64,000 nt of DNA from a virus (IMGVR_UViG_3300025362_000004:1-64000); one strand, 5' to 3'. Shown: positions 53,181 through 61,093, numbered from the stretch's first letter. Notes: a model not told the origin generated them from the sequence alone. Numbers and translations are program-made.

Positions 53181-53598
53181 AATATCCACCATATCTATCC
53201 CAAGAGCTTGTTTTATAATTTTTAATCGCGTCAAATAGTCTATTAACATCCTCTACTCTTTCAATAGAATAAATATCCTCAATTGAAAACTCTTTTTCGA
53301 GACTCCAAGAAGCAAAAACATAAAATCTTTTATCATATAATTTAACTCTACCATCAGAATAAACTTCATATTTATGATTATTATAATAGTATTCAAAAAA
53401 ATCTCTACCAACTTCAAAAAGAGGGAGTGCTTTTTTAACTTCTTTTACACATTTCTTAATATTTTCTTCTAAATCATTTGCTGTTTTTAAAGTATCAAAG
53501 ACTGATACCTTTTCTTTTCTACTTAAATCTTTTAACACTCTAAAAAAAGTTGCTCTATCATCAAGTAATTTCTTATAGCCTCTACTCATTTTTCCCAT
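53173..53598 (-). CDS. Hypothetical protein (141 aa)
   Basis: MGKMSRGYKKLLDDRATFFR after GGAGAG. Helical first half, then YNNHKYEVYSDGRVKLYDKR (beta hairpin). Ends SSWDRYGGYCE. Unknown. Confidence 0.6.
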   Translation of the reverse strand: MGKMSRGYKKLLDDRATFFRVLKDLSRKEKVSVFDTLKTANDLEENIKKCVKEVKKALPLFEVGRDFFEYYYNNHKYEVYSDGRVKLYDKRFYVFASWSLEKEFSIEDIYSIERVEDVNRLFDAIKNYKTSSWDRYGGYCE

Positions 53599-53619
53599 TG
53601 TTCTCTCCTTTATTTTTCA

Positions 53620-53991
53620 TTAGTTAAATCTCCTCCAGTATATTCTTAATCCTTTTCCAAGATAACTCCAATCAACTTTAAGTTCCTCTTCAGTTAAATA
53701 ACGAACTATTTCACCATATGCTCCGTCATCAGTATTCGACCTGTCATCATACATTATATCGCGAATGTGTTCGTCCCAATTTGCATAATCTTCATCAGAC
53801 CAATAATATTCTTCATCTCGGTCTAAACCAAAAGTATTGTCAAAACTATCAGCCTCTTCCATAGCAACTTCTATCATTCCTGAATGGATTACTCTAACTA
53901 ATTCATTTTTTCCAAGTTCTTTTTCTAATCTTTCAATTATATTATCTGCTAATTTAGTTTCATCTTCTTGTTCTTGTTTATATTTTTCCAT
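53620..53991 (-). CDS. Acidic protein (123 aa)
   Basis: ATG 53991 (MEKYKQEQEDETKLADNIIE). Strongly acidic middle (LDRDEEYYWSDEDYANWDEH) then WSYLGKGLRIYWRRFN. Could be a DNA mimic or an adaptor; only composition supports that. Confidence 0.6.
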   Translation of the reverse strand: MEKYKQEQEDETKLADNIIERLEKELGKNELVRVIHSGMIEVAMEEADSFDNTFGLDRDEEYYWSDEDYANWDEHIRDIMYDDRSNTDDGAYGEIVRYLTEEELKVDWSYLGKGLRIYWRRFN

Positions 53992-54032
53992 AATTACCAA
54001 CTTCTAAATATATTTTTTTATCTTTATAAGTA

Positions 54033-54061
54033 ATTATATCACAGATTAGTAAAAAAGTCAA
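54033..54061 (-). promoter_or_regulatory. Promoter, 54.0-51.9 kb operon
   Basis: Minus strand GGAATATTAGATTTGACT, 17 bp, TATAAT. Confidence 0.83.
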
Positions 54062-54076
54062 ATCTAATATTCCAAT

Positions 54077-54106
54077 ATATTAAAAAGACATATTATATAT
54101 GTCTTA
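54077..54106 (-). terminator. Terminator after 54107 gene
   Basis: Minus-strand AAGACATAT/ATATGTCTT then TTTAAT. Confidence 0.8.
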
Positions 54107-54268
54107 TTATATTTTTGTAATTACAACAACTATACCTTCACAGTATAATTTAACCTTTTCAAATCCCATATCAAAAAGTTTATTAACTTCTGGACTTACG
54201 TGACTAACTTCTTCACTTAGTATTTCTTTGGTTTCTCTTACAAACTCTCTAATTCTATATTTTGGCAT
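54107..54268 (-). CDS. Hypothetical protein (53 aa)
   Basis: ATG 54268 after GAGGAGTTTATA. MPKYRIREFVRETKEILSEE...FEKVKLYCEGIVVVITKI. Stop TAATAA. Unknown. Confidence 0.58.
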   Translation of the reverse strand: MPKYRIREFVRETKEILSEEVSHVSPEVNKLFDMGFEKVKLYCEGIVVVITKI

Positions 54269-54280
54269 TATAAACTCCTC

Positions 54281-54472
54281 TTATACTTCAAAAATTACAA
54301 CATCAGATTCTTTATAGGGAACTTCTATCACTATTTCAAAACTTGAATCGCATTCTTCATTATAACAAAGACACTCTTGATGATAACAAACTTTACCACC
54401 ATCAAGATATGTATCGTTTTGCATTACTTCATAATTTTCACTCCCACAAACGGGACACTTAAATCTACTCAT
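54281..54472 (-). CDS. Zinc-ribbon protein (63 aa)
   Basis: ATG 54472 (MSRFKCPVCGSENYEV), CPVC...CYHQECLCYNEEC: two Cys pairs, ogr/Delta-like layout (C-x2-C ... C-x4-C). Ogr-type proteins activate late transcription in P2 phages; here only the metal-site pattern is seen. Confidence 0.6.
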   Translation of the reverse strand: MSRFKCPVCGSENYEVMQNDTYLDGGKVCYHQECLCYNEECDSSFEIVIEVPYKESDVVIFEV

Positions 54473-54473
54473 A

Positions 54474-54824
54474 TTACCCACTCCCAACTGCAAGTTTAAC
54501 AGTAAGAATACTATTAGACAAGCGATACTCATATACTTCACCAGCAATTTTCTTGCCATTAACTTCTAAATTCCACATTTCCCAATCCCTATCCATCATA
54601 GTAAATTCTTCTTTTGTGATTTTAGCACTCGCACCTCTACAAGAAAATGTTTTCTTACTTTTCGGTCCGCCATTCCATGGAATCATTCTACCATGGCTAT
54701 CCCAATAAAAACTTAATCTTATGTGCAAATCAGTTCCTTCAACTAATACTGATTCTCTAACATTTGTTTTATCAAAACGCGTTGTAACTGACTTGCCTAT
54801 TGTTTCATCTACTTTAAATTCCAT
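54474..54824 (-). CDS. Hypothetical protein (116 aa)
   Basis: MEFKVDETIGKSVTTRFDKT first gene of the operon. Beta-rich (LHIRLSFYWDSHGRMIPWNG), with MMDRDWEMWNLEVNGKKIAG. Unknown. Confidence 0.6.
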   Translation of the reverse strand: MEFKVDETIGKSVTTRFDKTNVRESVLVEGTDLHIRLSFYWDSHGRMIPWNGGPKSKKTFSCRGASAKITKEEFTMMDRDWEMWNLEVNGKKIAGEVYEYRLSNSILTVKLAVGSG

Positions 54825-54857
54825 ATTTTAATCCCTTTTTCTTATCCTTATAATATA

Positions 54858-54886
54858 ATTATACCATAGGTTAAATAAAAAATCAA
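54858..54886 (-). promoter_or_regulatory. Promoter, 54.8-54.1 kb operon
   Basis: Minus strand GGAATATTAGATTTGATT, 17 bp, TATAAT. Confidence 0.83.
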
Positions 54887-54901
54887 ATCTAATATTCCAA
54901 T

Positions 54902-54927
54902 AAAAAAGGAAATGCGTAAACATTTCC
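54902..54927 (-). terminator. Terminator after 54946 gene
   Basis: Minus-strand GGAAATG/CATTTCC then TTTTTT. Confidence 0.88.
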
Positions 54928-54945
54928 TACTTAATTTTATTTTTA

Positions 54946-55587
54946 CTAAAACTTTGGATAAAACTCATGTAATCTTACTTGTGCATTACGTGTTTTATAT
55001 GTATATAAACCACAATTGAAATCTACTGCTTTTGCTACTTCGCCGCAGCGGTCTACTAACACAACAGCCTCACGACAACTTATCATACGAGATTCTAAAT
55101 GGAACTCATAACCCATACTGCAGTCATCACGGACATACAATCTTTCTGGCGCACATACTTCAGTAATACGTTCTAACATAAAGTCAGCCCAGCCCCAAAG
55201 TCCATTATCAATATTTAAAGAGTATCTAAATGTTTCTCTTGCTTCACTAAATTTTAATCCAGTAATTCTTGCGAAGGCGTCGCGATATTTCATCATATCA
55301 TTGTTAACTCCGAAAGAACCAGTTCTTGCGTCGTGGTTATACAAGTTATGACTTACAATTACTTTTTGTCCAACTTCGAAGGTTGGTTGGAAAATATCTT
55401 CGAACATATCCATTGACCAATACCAACGACTCCCTTGTAATGTGATACCATCTTCACAAACTCTTGTTACTTTAAGATACTTCCCTTTTGATTCTACCAT
55501 ATCCCAATTCACACGGTAACGATAACACTTGCAAACGTTTAAATTTCTTTTAATTCTTACATAATCTCCTGCTTTTAATCTACTCAT
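54946..55587 (-). CDS. SH3-like multi-domain protein (213 aa)
   Basis: MSRLKAGDYVRIKRNLNVCK; FEVGQKVIVSHNLYNHDART; DAFARITGLKFSEARETFRY; SLNIDNGLWGWADFMLERI. Repeated GDxVxI/GQKVxV openings and W-x-W strands look like tandem SH3-like barrels (KOW/Mib type). The C-terminal region has CREAVVLVDRCGEVAKAVDF. Phage function unknown. Confidence 0.6.
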   Translation of the reverse strand: MSRLKAGDYVRIKRNLNVCKCYRYRVNWDMVESKGKYLKVTRVCEDGITLQGSRWYWSMDMFEDIFQPTFEVGQKVIVSHNLYNHDARTGSFGVNNDMMKYRDAFARITGLKFSEARETFRYSLNIDNGLWGWADFMLERITEVCAPERLYVRDDCSMGYEFHLESRMISCREAVVLVDRCGEVAKAVDFNCGLYTYKTRNAQVRLHEFYPKF

Positions 55588-55756
55588 TTACTTCTCCTTT
55601 TATTTTTTTATTTTCTAATTCTACTGTCTCTACTGTTTCTACTTGCTCTTTTATTTGTTTTAATATATTTCTTCTACCTAAGGTTTGTTTAGCAAGTCTA
55701 ATTATTTCTTCTAATTCTTTATCACTATATAACCCGTAGTAAATAGTTTTATTCAT
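55580..55756 (-). CDS. Hypothetical protein (58 aa)
   Basis: MNKTIYYGLYSDKELEEIIR...RNILKQIKEQVETVETVELE. Helical; TAG overlaps the next gene's start by 8 nt. First gene after the promoter at 55789. Confidence 0.58.
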   Translation of the reverse strand: MNKTIYYGLYSDKELEEIIRLAKQTLGRRNILKQIKEQVETVETVELENKKIKGEVNE

Positions 55757-55788
55757 ATTTAAACCTACTTTCCTTACCTTATAATATA

Positions 55789-55817
55789 ATTATATCATAA
55801 ACTAAACTAAAATTCAA
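55789..55817 (-). promoter_or_regulatory. Promoter, 55.8-54.9 kb operon
   Basis: Minus strand GGAATATAGATTTGAAT, 17 bp, TATAAT. Confidence 0.82.
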
Positions 55818-55829
55818 ATCTATATTCCA

Positions 55830-56024
55830 TTATTCATGTAATAATGTAAAAATAACTAAGAAAATTATCATTAGTATTGCAAATGCAATTGTTAAAACTA
55901 TTGGTAACCACCAAACCCACACCAATACGAATAAATTAACAAAAATAAATATGAACATTCCAGTTGTTGCAGAACTGAAAAACATTGTCGCTAATAGCGA
56001 TATTAATGCAAATAATTCTCTCAT
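55830..56024 (-). CDS. Hydrophobic membrane protein (64 aa)
   Basis: MRELFALISLLATMFFSSAT, then FVNLFVLVWVWWLPIVLTIA; two transmembrane segments, almost no loops. Neighbour of another membrane gene, together perhaps forming an envelope complex. Confidence 0.6.
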   Translation of the reverse strand: MRELFALISLLATMFFSSATTGMFIFIFVNLFVLVWVWWLPIVLTIAFAILMIIFLVIFTLLHE

Positions 56025-56025
56025 A

Positions 56026-56283
56026 TTAATCTCCTAACATTGCGATTAACATTACAATAAAACCAAAAATAAATACTATTAATGGGACTATCGCAAAGAA
56101 AATCATTGCACTAAGAAATGTTAATGCCACTGGTATCCATAGCGGCGCAGTTACCCACCACCAAGACCAAGCAATAACTCCTACTAATTTTAGTATTAGG
56201 AATACTATAAATGTAGTGCCACACAATCCCATTCCACTTCTGCTATAAACAATTGTTTCTTTAAACTCTGTTTTATTCTCCAT
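56026..56283 (-). CDS. Membrane protein (85 aa)
   Basis: MENKTEFKETIVYSRSGMGL N-terminal tail, then TTFIVFLILKLVGVIAWSWW and two more hydrophobic stretches. Overlaps the previous gene by 11 nt. Unknown; superinfection exclusion is one possibility. Confidence 0.6.
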   Translation of the reverse strand: MENKTEFKETIVYSRSGMGLCGTTFIVFLILKLVGVIAWSWWWVTAPLWIPVALTFLSAMIFFAIVPLIVFIFGFIVMLIAMLGD

Positions 56284-56521
56284 CTTCTTCTCCTCGTAGC
56301 GAGTCCAAATTTCTTCTTGCTACTTTTACTCTAATCTTATCAACCATTTGGTCAATGATTTGATGTTGATATTTCTTTGGATAGCCTGTATATGTTTTAG
56401 TCACATAATGCAAGCAATCAATATAAATATCCCAATACTGTTCTTCACACATTTTTACACCATATTGAACTAAATCTAACTGTTCAATAAATTGTTTATC
56501 ATACTCATTCAACGGTATCAT
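56273..56521 (-). CDS. Hypothetical protein (82 aa)
   Basis: MIPLNEYDKQFIEQLDLVQY; helical; QHQIIDQMVDKIRVKVARRN. TAATG overlap with the preceding gene and 11-nt overlap with the next. Confidence 0.6.
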   Translation of the reverse strand: MIPLNEYDKQFIEQLDLVQYGVKMCEEQYWDIYIDCLHYVTKTYTGYPKKYQHQIIDQMVDKIRVKVARRNLDSLRGEEDGE

Positions 56522-57039
56522 TATTCTTCATCATCTTCTTTTTCTTCTGCTTCTTGTTCTTTTTGAAGATAGCGTTCTATTTTCTTCTCTTTAACTCTTT
56601 TCTTCTCTGCTCTAGCTTCTGCATCTCGTTTAATTTTTCTATCACGTTCTGCGGCTTTAGAGCGAGCTTTTTCTTCATCTTGCTCTTTCTTAAAAGCATA
56701 TTCTCTTTGTTGCTCTGACGCATCATAATCAAGATTTTTAATCTTTAATCCAATTTCTAATGAAATCATACCATTACATAAATCATCTTCATCTTTAGTT
56801 ATAACTTGTCTTTCAACTTTTTCATTATGGATTTCTAAAATCGGTCCATCCTTTGTAATGTAGACTTCAACACCCATTTCTTCTCCCAGTTCCTTTAAAC
56901 CTTCAAATAAGGCTTCAACTAATAAAGCCTTTTCTTGATTTCTTTCGGTTTGTTGAACTGATAAAACTCCTCGACTGGTTCCGACGGCTAAGTCTTTGTC
57001 TTTGAGTTCTTGCACTTTTGTAATAAATGCTTCAAACAT
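56521..57039 (-). CDS. Third paralogue of cassette 10 family (172 aa)
   Basis: MFEAFITKVQELKDKDLAVG... NGMISLEIGLKIKNLDYDAS, then a long charged helix (ERDRKIKRDAEARAEKKRVK). Longer N-terminus and tail than the 38325 and 45012 products. First gene of a four-gene operon. Confidence 0.66.
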   Translation of the reverse strand: MFEAFITKVQELKDKDLAVGTSRGVLSVQQTERNQEKALLVEALFEGLKELGEEMGVEVYITKDGPILEIHNEKVERQVITKDEDDLCNGMISLEIGLKIKNLDYDASEQQREYAFKKEQDEEKARSKAAERDRKIKRDAEARAEKKRVKEKKIERYLQKEQEAEEKEDDEE

Positions 57040-57083
57040 CTTATCAATCTCCTTTTAAAGTATATCTTTCACCTTATATAATA

Positions 57084-57112
57084 ATTATATCATAGATTAA
57101 GTAAAATTGCAA
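57084..57112 (-). promoter_or_regulatory. Promoter, 57.0-55.8 kb operon
   Basis: Minus strand AGATTTGCAA, 17 bp, TATAAT. Confidence 0.78.
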
Positions 57113-57155
57113 ATCTAAATTTAAGAAATATTTCAATTTGGAATTTTTTTTGTTG

Positions 57156-57188
57156 AAAAAAGGACATTATTATCAATGTCCTTTTTTT
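57156..57188 (-). terminator. Terminator after 57205 gene
   Basis: Minus-strand AAAAGGACATT/AATGTCCTTTTTT. Confidence 0.9.
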
Positions 57189-57204
57189 GATAAAATCTTA
57201 ATAA

Positions 57205-57477
57205 TTACTCTGCGTCTTCACTATAAAGAGCGCCTGCTTCAGTTAGAGTATACACATTTCTTTTAGATTTGTGGTTGCATGTTGGACATACGAACTCTGT
57301 CATTTCTGCACTAATTAATTGACGTCTTTTTAGTTGAGTCATGTTCGCACTAGCGACTGCTTCTTCTAAACCTTCGTTTAATTCAGCAAGTGTAACTCCA
57401 CCCTCAACGTTTCTCATAGCATTTAATGCATCCCATGATTTTTCAGTTAAGTTAGTTAATTTAGCTTCTGTTGGCAT
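57205..57477 (-). CDS. Winged-helix protein with C-terminal zinc hairpin (90 aa)
   Basis: MPTEAKLTNLTEKSWDALNA, GGVTLAELNEGLEEAVASANMTQLKRRQLISAEM, then FVCPTCNHKSKRNVYTLTEA. The layout matches the 37521 and 45970 proteins, with an added CxxC-H knuckle in the wing. Possibly autoregulatory. Confidence 0.65.
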   Translation of the reverse strand: MPTEAKLTNLTEKSWDALNAMRNVEGGVTLAELNEGLEEAVASANMTQLKRRQLISAEMTEFVCPTCNHKSKRNVYTLTEAGALYSEDAE

Positions 57478-57540
57478 TTGTAGTTCCTCCTTTTTCTTTG
57501 TCGATAAAATAGTTTATTTTTATTTTATCTTTATATCTAT

Positions 57541-57568
57541 ATTATATCATAACTTTAACAAAAGTCAA
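57541..57568 (-). promoter_or_regulatory. Promoter of 57205 gene
   Basis: Minus strand TTGACT, 16 bp, TATAAT. Confidence 0.65.
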
Positions 57569-57601
57569 TTTTAAGATATAATAAAATAACCATTTTTTAG
57601 A

Positions 57602-57934
57602 CTATCCGCAGATGAAATATACGCCATCACCAAGTATAGAATTTATAAGATATAATCGACCACGTATTTCATAAAGTTCTACTAAAAATTCCTTAGTTTC
57701 TACATAATCTATTTCATCAAAGTCTCTTTTAATAAGCATAGCATTTATTCTATTTTCAGTTTTTCTAATATATTCACTCACATCTTCGATTGCTAAACTT
57801 ATATCTTCTAACTCTGTATCTTGGTTATAGGCAATACTATAATTTTCAAGTATATATTGAACTGTGTCTGTATTCCTTGACATAGAAAATATTGTTTCAC
57901 CTGTTTTTGTTTTAAACGTTAAATATGCACTCAT
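57602..57934 (-). CDS. Hypothetical protein (110 aa)
   Basis: MSAYLTFKTKTGETIFSMSR; helical middle (EDISLAIEDVSEYIRKTENR; ETKEFLVELYEIRGRLYLIN). Helical-bundle pattern. Unknown. Confidence 0.62.
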   Translation of the reverse strand: MSAYLTFKTKTGETIFSMSRNTDTVQYILENYSIAYNQDTELEDISLAIEDVSEYIRKTENRINAMLIKRDFDEIDYVETKEFLVELYEIRGRLYLINSILGDGVYFICG

Positions 57935-57964
57935 TTTTCATCACTCCTTTTACTTTTATACTTT

Positions 57965-57993
57965 ATTATATCATAATCTAAATAAAATTACAA
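57965..57993 (-). promoter_or_regulatory. Promoter of 57602 gene
   Basis: Minus strand AGATTTGTAA, 17 bp, TATAAT. Confidence 0.75.
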
Positions 57994-58033
57994 ATCTGGT
58001 TGTGTTATTTCAGAAGAAAAAGAAAAGTTTAGT

Positions 58034-58056
58034 TACACCGAGCGGCGACTTGGCTT
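58034..58056. repeat. ACACCG-GCGGCGAYTT element, copy 3
   Basis: TACACCGAGCGGCGACTTGG between divergent promoters; related to the elements at 50282 and 51822. Confidence 0.5.
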
Positions 58057-58097
58057 CAATAAAGGCTTTAACTCTCCTAAAAATTTGGAGTATAGAC

Positions 58098-58126
58098 TTG
58101 ATTTATTTTATAGGTTATGATATAAT
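58098..58126 (+). promoter_or_regulatory. Promoter of 58157 gene
   Basis: TTGGAGTATAGACTTGATT, 17 bp, TATAAT then TATATTATAAAGATAAG. Confidence 0.82.
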
Positions 58127-58156
58127 TATATTATAAAGATAAGAAAAGGAGTTACT

Positions 58157-58534
58157 ATGAATTATTTTCACGTCGATAAAACAGATAATAAATGGGGTCC
58201 AAGATGTAACTGCCTTGGATATGCTTTGAACACTAAAGAATGGGTTTGTTTTGACCGTTTTAATCAAAGTTGCTATGAAGAATTAGTTTCTGATTTAGAA
58301 GCAGATTTTGAATGGACTCGTATATCTAAAAAAGACATGATTTTAGGCAAAGATTATGTAGCATTAAGATTTGCTGGAAATGACTATCATTTTATGTGGC
58401 GTGGTAAAAAAGGACACTGGAGACATAAGATGGGTAGACAACCAGTTGAAGCAATTTCACAAAAAGAAGTATTTAGTAGGTATTGGTATGGAGATTATTT
58501 TGGAACTATCTTCTTATTTGAAGTAAAAAGATAA
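58157..58534 (+). CDS. Papain-like (NlpC/CHAP-type) fold protein (125 aa)
   Basis: PRCNCLGYALNTKEWVCFDR with candidate catalytic Cys followed by GYAL; NDYHFMWRGKKGHWRHKMGR has the His motif (DYHF..., HWRHKMG) seen in small papain-like amidases and peptidases. Intracellular (no signal peptide). Might cleave a host peptide or act as an early lysis/anti-defence factor. Confidence 0.6.
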   Translation: MNYFHVDKTDNKWGPRCNCLGYALNTKEWVCFDRFNQSCYEELVSDLEADFEWTRISKKDMILGKDYVALRFAGNDYHFMWRGKKGHWRHKMGRQPVEAISQKEVFSRYWYGDYFGTIFLFEVKR

Positions 58535-58668
58535 AGCGCCGAGGAGTGACAGGCGGGTATAAAAGGTCAAAGTTGGGTAGGGTTATTGATGTGCTGGCAT
58601 AGTAAAGGGGATATAGCAGTATTTTATGTTTAAATCCGAATCGTTGTCGAACAAATCATAAACCAAAC
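58535..58668 (+). other. Non-coding 3' region or small RNA
   Basis: No credible ORF. GC-richer than its neighbours, ends in the 58669 terminator. Either a long 3' UTR or a processed sRNA. Confidence 0.4.
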
Positions 58669-58698
58669 GGAGAGTAGAAATACTCTCCACATTTTTAT
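58669..58698 (+). terminator. Terminator
   Basis: GGAGAGTA-GAAA-TACTCTCC then ACATTTTT. Confidence 0.8.
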
Positions 58699-58710
58699 AG
58701 TGATTTAGAT

Positions 58711-58739
58711 TTGATTTTTTTATTAGATTATGTTATAAT
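58711..58739 (+). promoter_or_regulatory. Promoter of methyltransferase gene
   Basis: TTTAGATTTGATT, 17 bp, TATAAT. Confidence 0.8.
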
Positions 58740-58770
58740 TATATTATAAGAGATAGAAAAGGAGTTAAAA

Positions 58771-59487
58771 ATGAGAGATTATTCAACATACTTCAATTTA
58801 ATGAGTGCTAACTTAAAAGAGAAAGCCGACTTTATAATCAAAGAGTTAGATAACGAACGCTATGATATAGTTTATGACTTTGGTTGTGCTAATGGCGATT
58901 TAACAAGATTATTAGCAGAGCAATTTCCTAATATTAAGTTTATTGGTATTGAGGTAAATGAAGAAGTTCGTAAAATAAATCAAAAAGAAAACATTTTTAA
59001 CAATATATATTACAACAGGAATATGAGTGAATTTACAAAAAATACTATGGTAATTTTTTCAAGTGTATTACATGAAATATTTAGTTTTATGGAAGAAAAT
59101 GAGATTATAAAATTACTTAATCAATGTAGACAAGCAAAATCTATTTTAATTAGAGATATGCTTTTTACTGATACTGAACTAATTAACTCATATGAAACAA
59201 ATGAACATGAAAACTATGTAAATCAATTTTTTAATGGATTAAAGCAAACAAATCAAACTTTTGCTCATTTCTTGATGAAAGTTAGATATAAAATTAATTG
59301 GTTTGAAGAATTAAAAGAAGATTATTTTGCAACAGATTGGGATTTAATACTTGATATGTTTAAAAATGATTATACCATCAAAGAACATAATTATTATATA
59401 AATGAATATCTTGCAAAGGAAATTCCTGATTTAGAAAAATATACAAAAACGACACATATAAAATTATTGTTGAGGAGGAAAGATTAA
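58771..59487 (+). CDS. Class I SAM-dependent methyltransferase (238 aa)
   Basis: YDIVYDFGCANGDLTRLLAE is motif I (DxGxxxG type); FIGIEVNEEVRKINQ follows as motif II; MVIFSSVLHEIFSFME is the motif IV region. Small-molecule type (no DNA-methylase catalytic motif such as DPPY or PC). The C-terminal ~100 residues form an extra helical cap. Substrate unknown. ATG 58771 after AAAGGAG. Confidence 0.8.
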   Translation: MRDYSTYFNLMSANLKEKADFIIKELDNERYDIVYDFGCANGDLTRLLAEQFPNIKFIGIEVNEEVRKINQKENIFNNIYYNRNMSEFTKNTMVIFSSVLHEIFSFMEENEIIKLLNQCRQAKSILIRDMLFTDTELINSYETNEHENYVNQFFNGLKQTNQTFAHFLMKVRYKINWFEELKEDYFATDWDLILDMFKNDYTIKEHNYYINEYLAKEIPDLEKYTKTTHIKLLLRRKD

Positions 59488-59654
59488 TGGCTATAGTTAA
59501 TTCAAAAGGTAAAATAAAAGCATTACCAGTTCTTTCAGTAGAACAAAAAAATAGAGTTTTAGAAGTTAGAGGCAAATGCTGGGACAAGCCTGTATCAATG
59601 TGGAAGAAAATGCACTTTGATAAGAGTAAAATATCTTTTGTAGGCAAGAGATAA
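59487..59654 (+). CDS. Hypothetical protein (55 aa)
   Basis: TAATG overlap with the methyltransferase, GGAGGAAAG ribosome site. MAIVNSKGKIKALPVLSVEQ...CWDKPVSMWKKMHFDKSKIS. Basic; TGG Trp. Confidence 0.6.
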   Translation: MAIVNSKGKIKALPVLSVEQKNRVLEVRGKCWDKPVSMWKKMHFDKSKISFVGKR

Positions 59655-59672
59655 AAAACTACTAATGTAGAT

Positions 59673-59701
59673 TTGATTTTTATATCAGTTTATGATATAA
59701 T
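59673..59701 (+). promoter_or_regulatory. Promoter of RNA B
   Basis: TGTAGATTTGATT, 17 bp, TATAAT then TATATTATAAAGATAAG. Confidence 0.82.
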
Positions 59702-59708
59702 TATATTA

Positions 59709-60613
59709 TAAAGATAAGAAATAAATATTTTTATCTTCGGTTGAGATACCCTACGGCACAGGTCGTTAAAAGAGGCGTGTTATCCGCCATACGGCACAGG
59801 TCGTTAAAAGGAACTAAGGCGAGCCATACCCGCGTGTGGTGTAACTCCACCAAATATGGTTTCTCCATGGTAATCGCCGCCTTATGAAAATGATATTTAA
59901 GTAATAAAGATACGGGTTTATACATTCTCCCAGCGATAAAAAATGTTTTGCGTTAAACTCTTATACAGAAAAGGGTGGGCTTAAAGGCGGGTCAGCATAA
60001 TGGTCTGGGCGTGTGGCGTCAGTAAAAATCCATGTGGCAGTTGTGGCTATGTCAATAGAAAATGTCATAAGTAGTAATACTTTCATTCGAAAGACGTAAA
60101 AATTATAGTGTTACGCAAAATTAGTAGAGAACACTTAAAATAAACGATACTGACATGATTATATGTTAAATAACACAGTTCAACAGGTTAGATTCAAACC
60201 GTCGCTGAGAGTAAGAGTCGTGTCTAAGGAAGCACTCTACCTCGCTTGAAGATTAAACACTAGCGAGTAAGAAATAAGAAAAGCGCTTTGGCGAAAATCC
60301 AAATGAGTCAACATAGAGGTGTTGGCCTAGAGCAAACTAGGTAGGGAAAACAACGCTGAGAGTTAGAGTTGCGTGTATTGATTAACCACTTTACTTTAAA
60401 CACTCTACCGTAAGGTCTGGAAGCTGTTACCTTATGAGCAACTATATTAAAAACAGCGTATTATTTAATTGCCTGTCGAGGAAAAGTAATATTAAACTAT
60501 ATGAGAATGACGACACGAATAAAATCCTTTCCAAAGGACTGCCCGCGATAAAGTGAACGGCGCAACGGCATGCGAAAGAAGACATCAAGGTTGGAAACTT
60601 GGTGTTTTTTTTT
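59709..60613 (+). ncRNA. Large structured RNA B (~900 nt)
   Basis: No coherent ORF between promoter and terminator, though flanking DNA is densely coding. The 5' domain has a perfect direct repeat TACGGCACAGGTCGTTAAAA (starting near 59749 and 59789). Two later segments share CGCTGAGAGT(A/T)AGAGT, each followed by an ACTCTACC strand that can pair (~60204 and ~60353). Local hairpins include CTTTCATTCGAAAG. Size and repetition suggest an ornate phage RNA of the GOLLD/ROOL kind, unverified. Confidence 0.6.
60582..60613 (+). terminator. Terminator of RNA B
   Basis: CATCAAG-GTTGGAAA-CTTGGTG then nine T. Confidence 0.88.
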
Positions 60614-60635
60614 ATGAGTTTTTGGAATATAAGAT

Positions 60636-60664
60636 TTGCTTTTTTTTTAAATCTATGATATAAT
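60636..60664 (+). promoter_or_regulatory. Promoter, 60.7-62.1 kb operon
   Basis: GGAATATAAGATTTGCTT, 17 bp, TATAAT. Confidence 0.78.
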
Positions 60665-60709
60665 AAAGTATAAAGATAAAAATATACTATTTTTGTGAGG
60701 TGTTGAAAT

Positions 60710-61093
60710 ATGAATAAACGATATACATTATTCCTTGCTATGGCGGGGACATATGACCCAAACTTAATAACAAGCAATTTAGTGCCTGTGGAATATGATT
60801 TCACAAAAATAAAACGGTCTTATCGTAAAGTGAAAAAAATATTGAAATATAATAATGTTGTAATAGAAATTCACGATAGACTGTTAGGTTTTAAAATTCC
60901 ATATATTTTAGTAATACCTGCAAAAGGAGTAGATAATACTCTATGGTATATGGAAAGAGGTTGGGTAGAAATAGATAAAAAATATGCTTATTTTAATAAG
61001 CGAAAAGAATTGAAAAGAAAAGTACCAAGAGAACATATAATACAATTAGACAATAAAGAATTATTAAATGAATATTTAGAAGGGAATGATTAA
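60710..61093 (+). CDS. Hypothetical protein (127 aa)
   Basis: MNKRYTLFLAMAGTYDPNLI after GAGGTG. Basic middle (KIKRSYRKVKKILKYNNVVI), mixed fold, ending LNEYLEGND. Unknown. Confidence 0.6.
   Translation: MNKRYTLFLAMAGTYDPNLITSNLVPVEYDFTKIKRSYRKVKKILKYNNVVIEIHDRLLGFKIPYILVIPAKGVDNTLWYMERGWVEIDKKYAYFNKRKELKRKVPREHIIQLDNKELLNEYLEGND

Noticed and set aside
58427-58445. AGACAACC half-site in the 58157 gene
   Set aside because: Within coding sequence with no promoter near; expected by chance for an 8-mer.
59731-59925. 64-aa minus ORF in RNA B
   Set aside because: No ribosome site or promoter on that strand, and no protein-like sequence.
60442-60804. 120-aa minus ORF
   Set aside because: Runs antisense through a terminator, promoter and start of the 60710 gene; a shadow.
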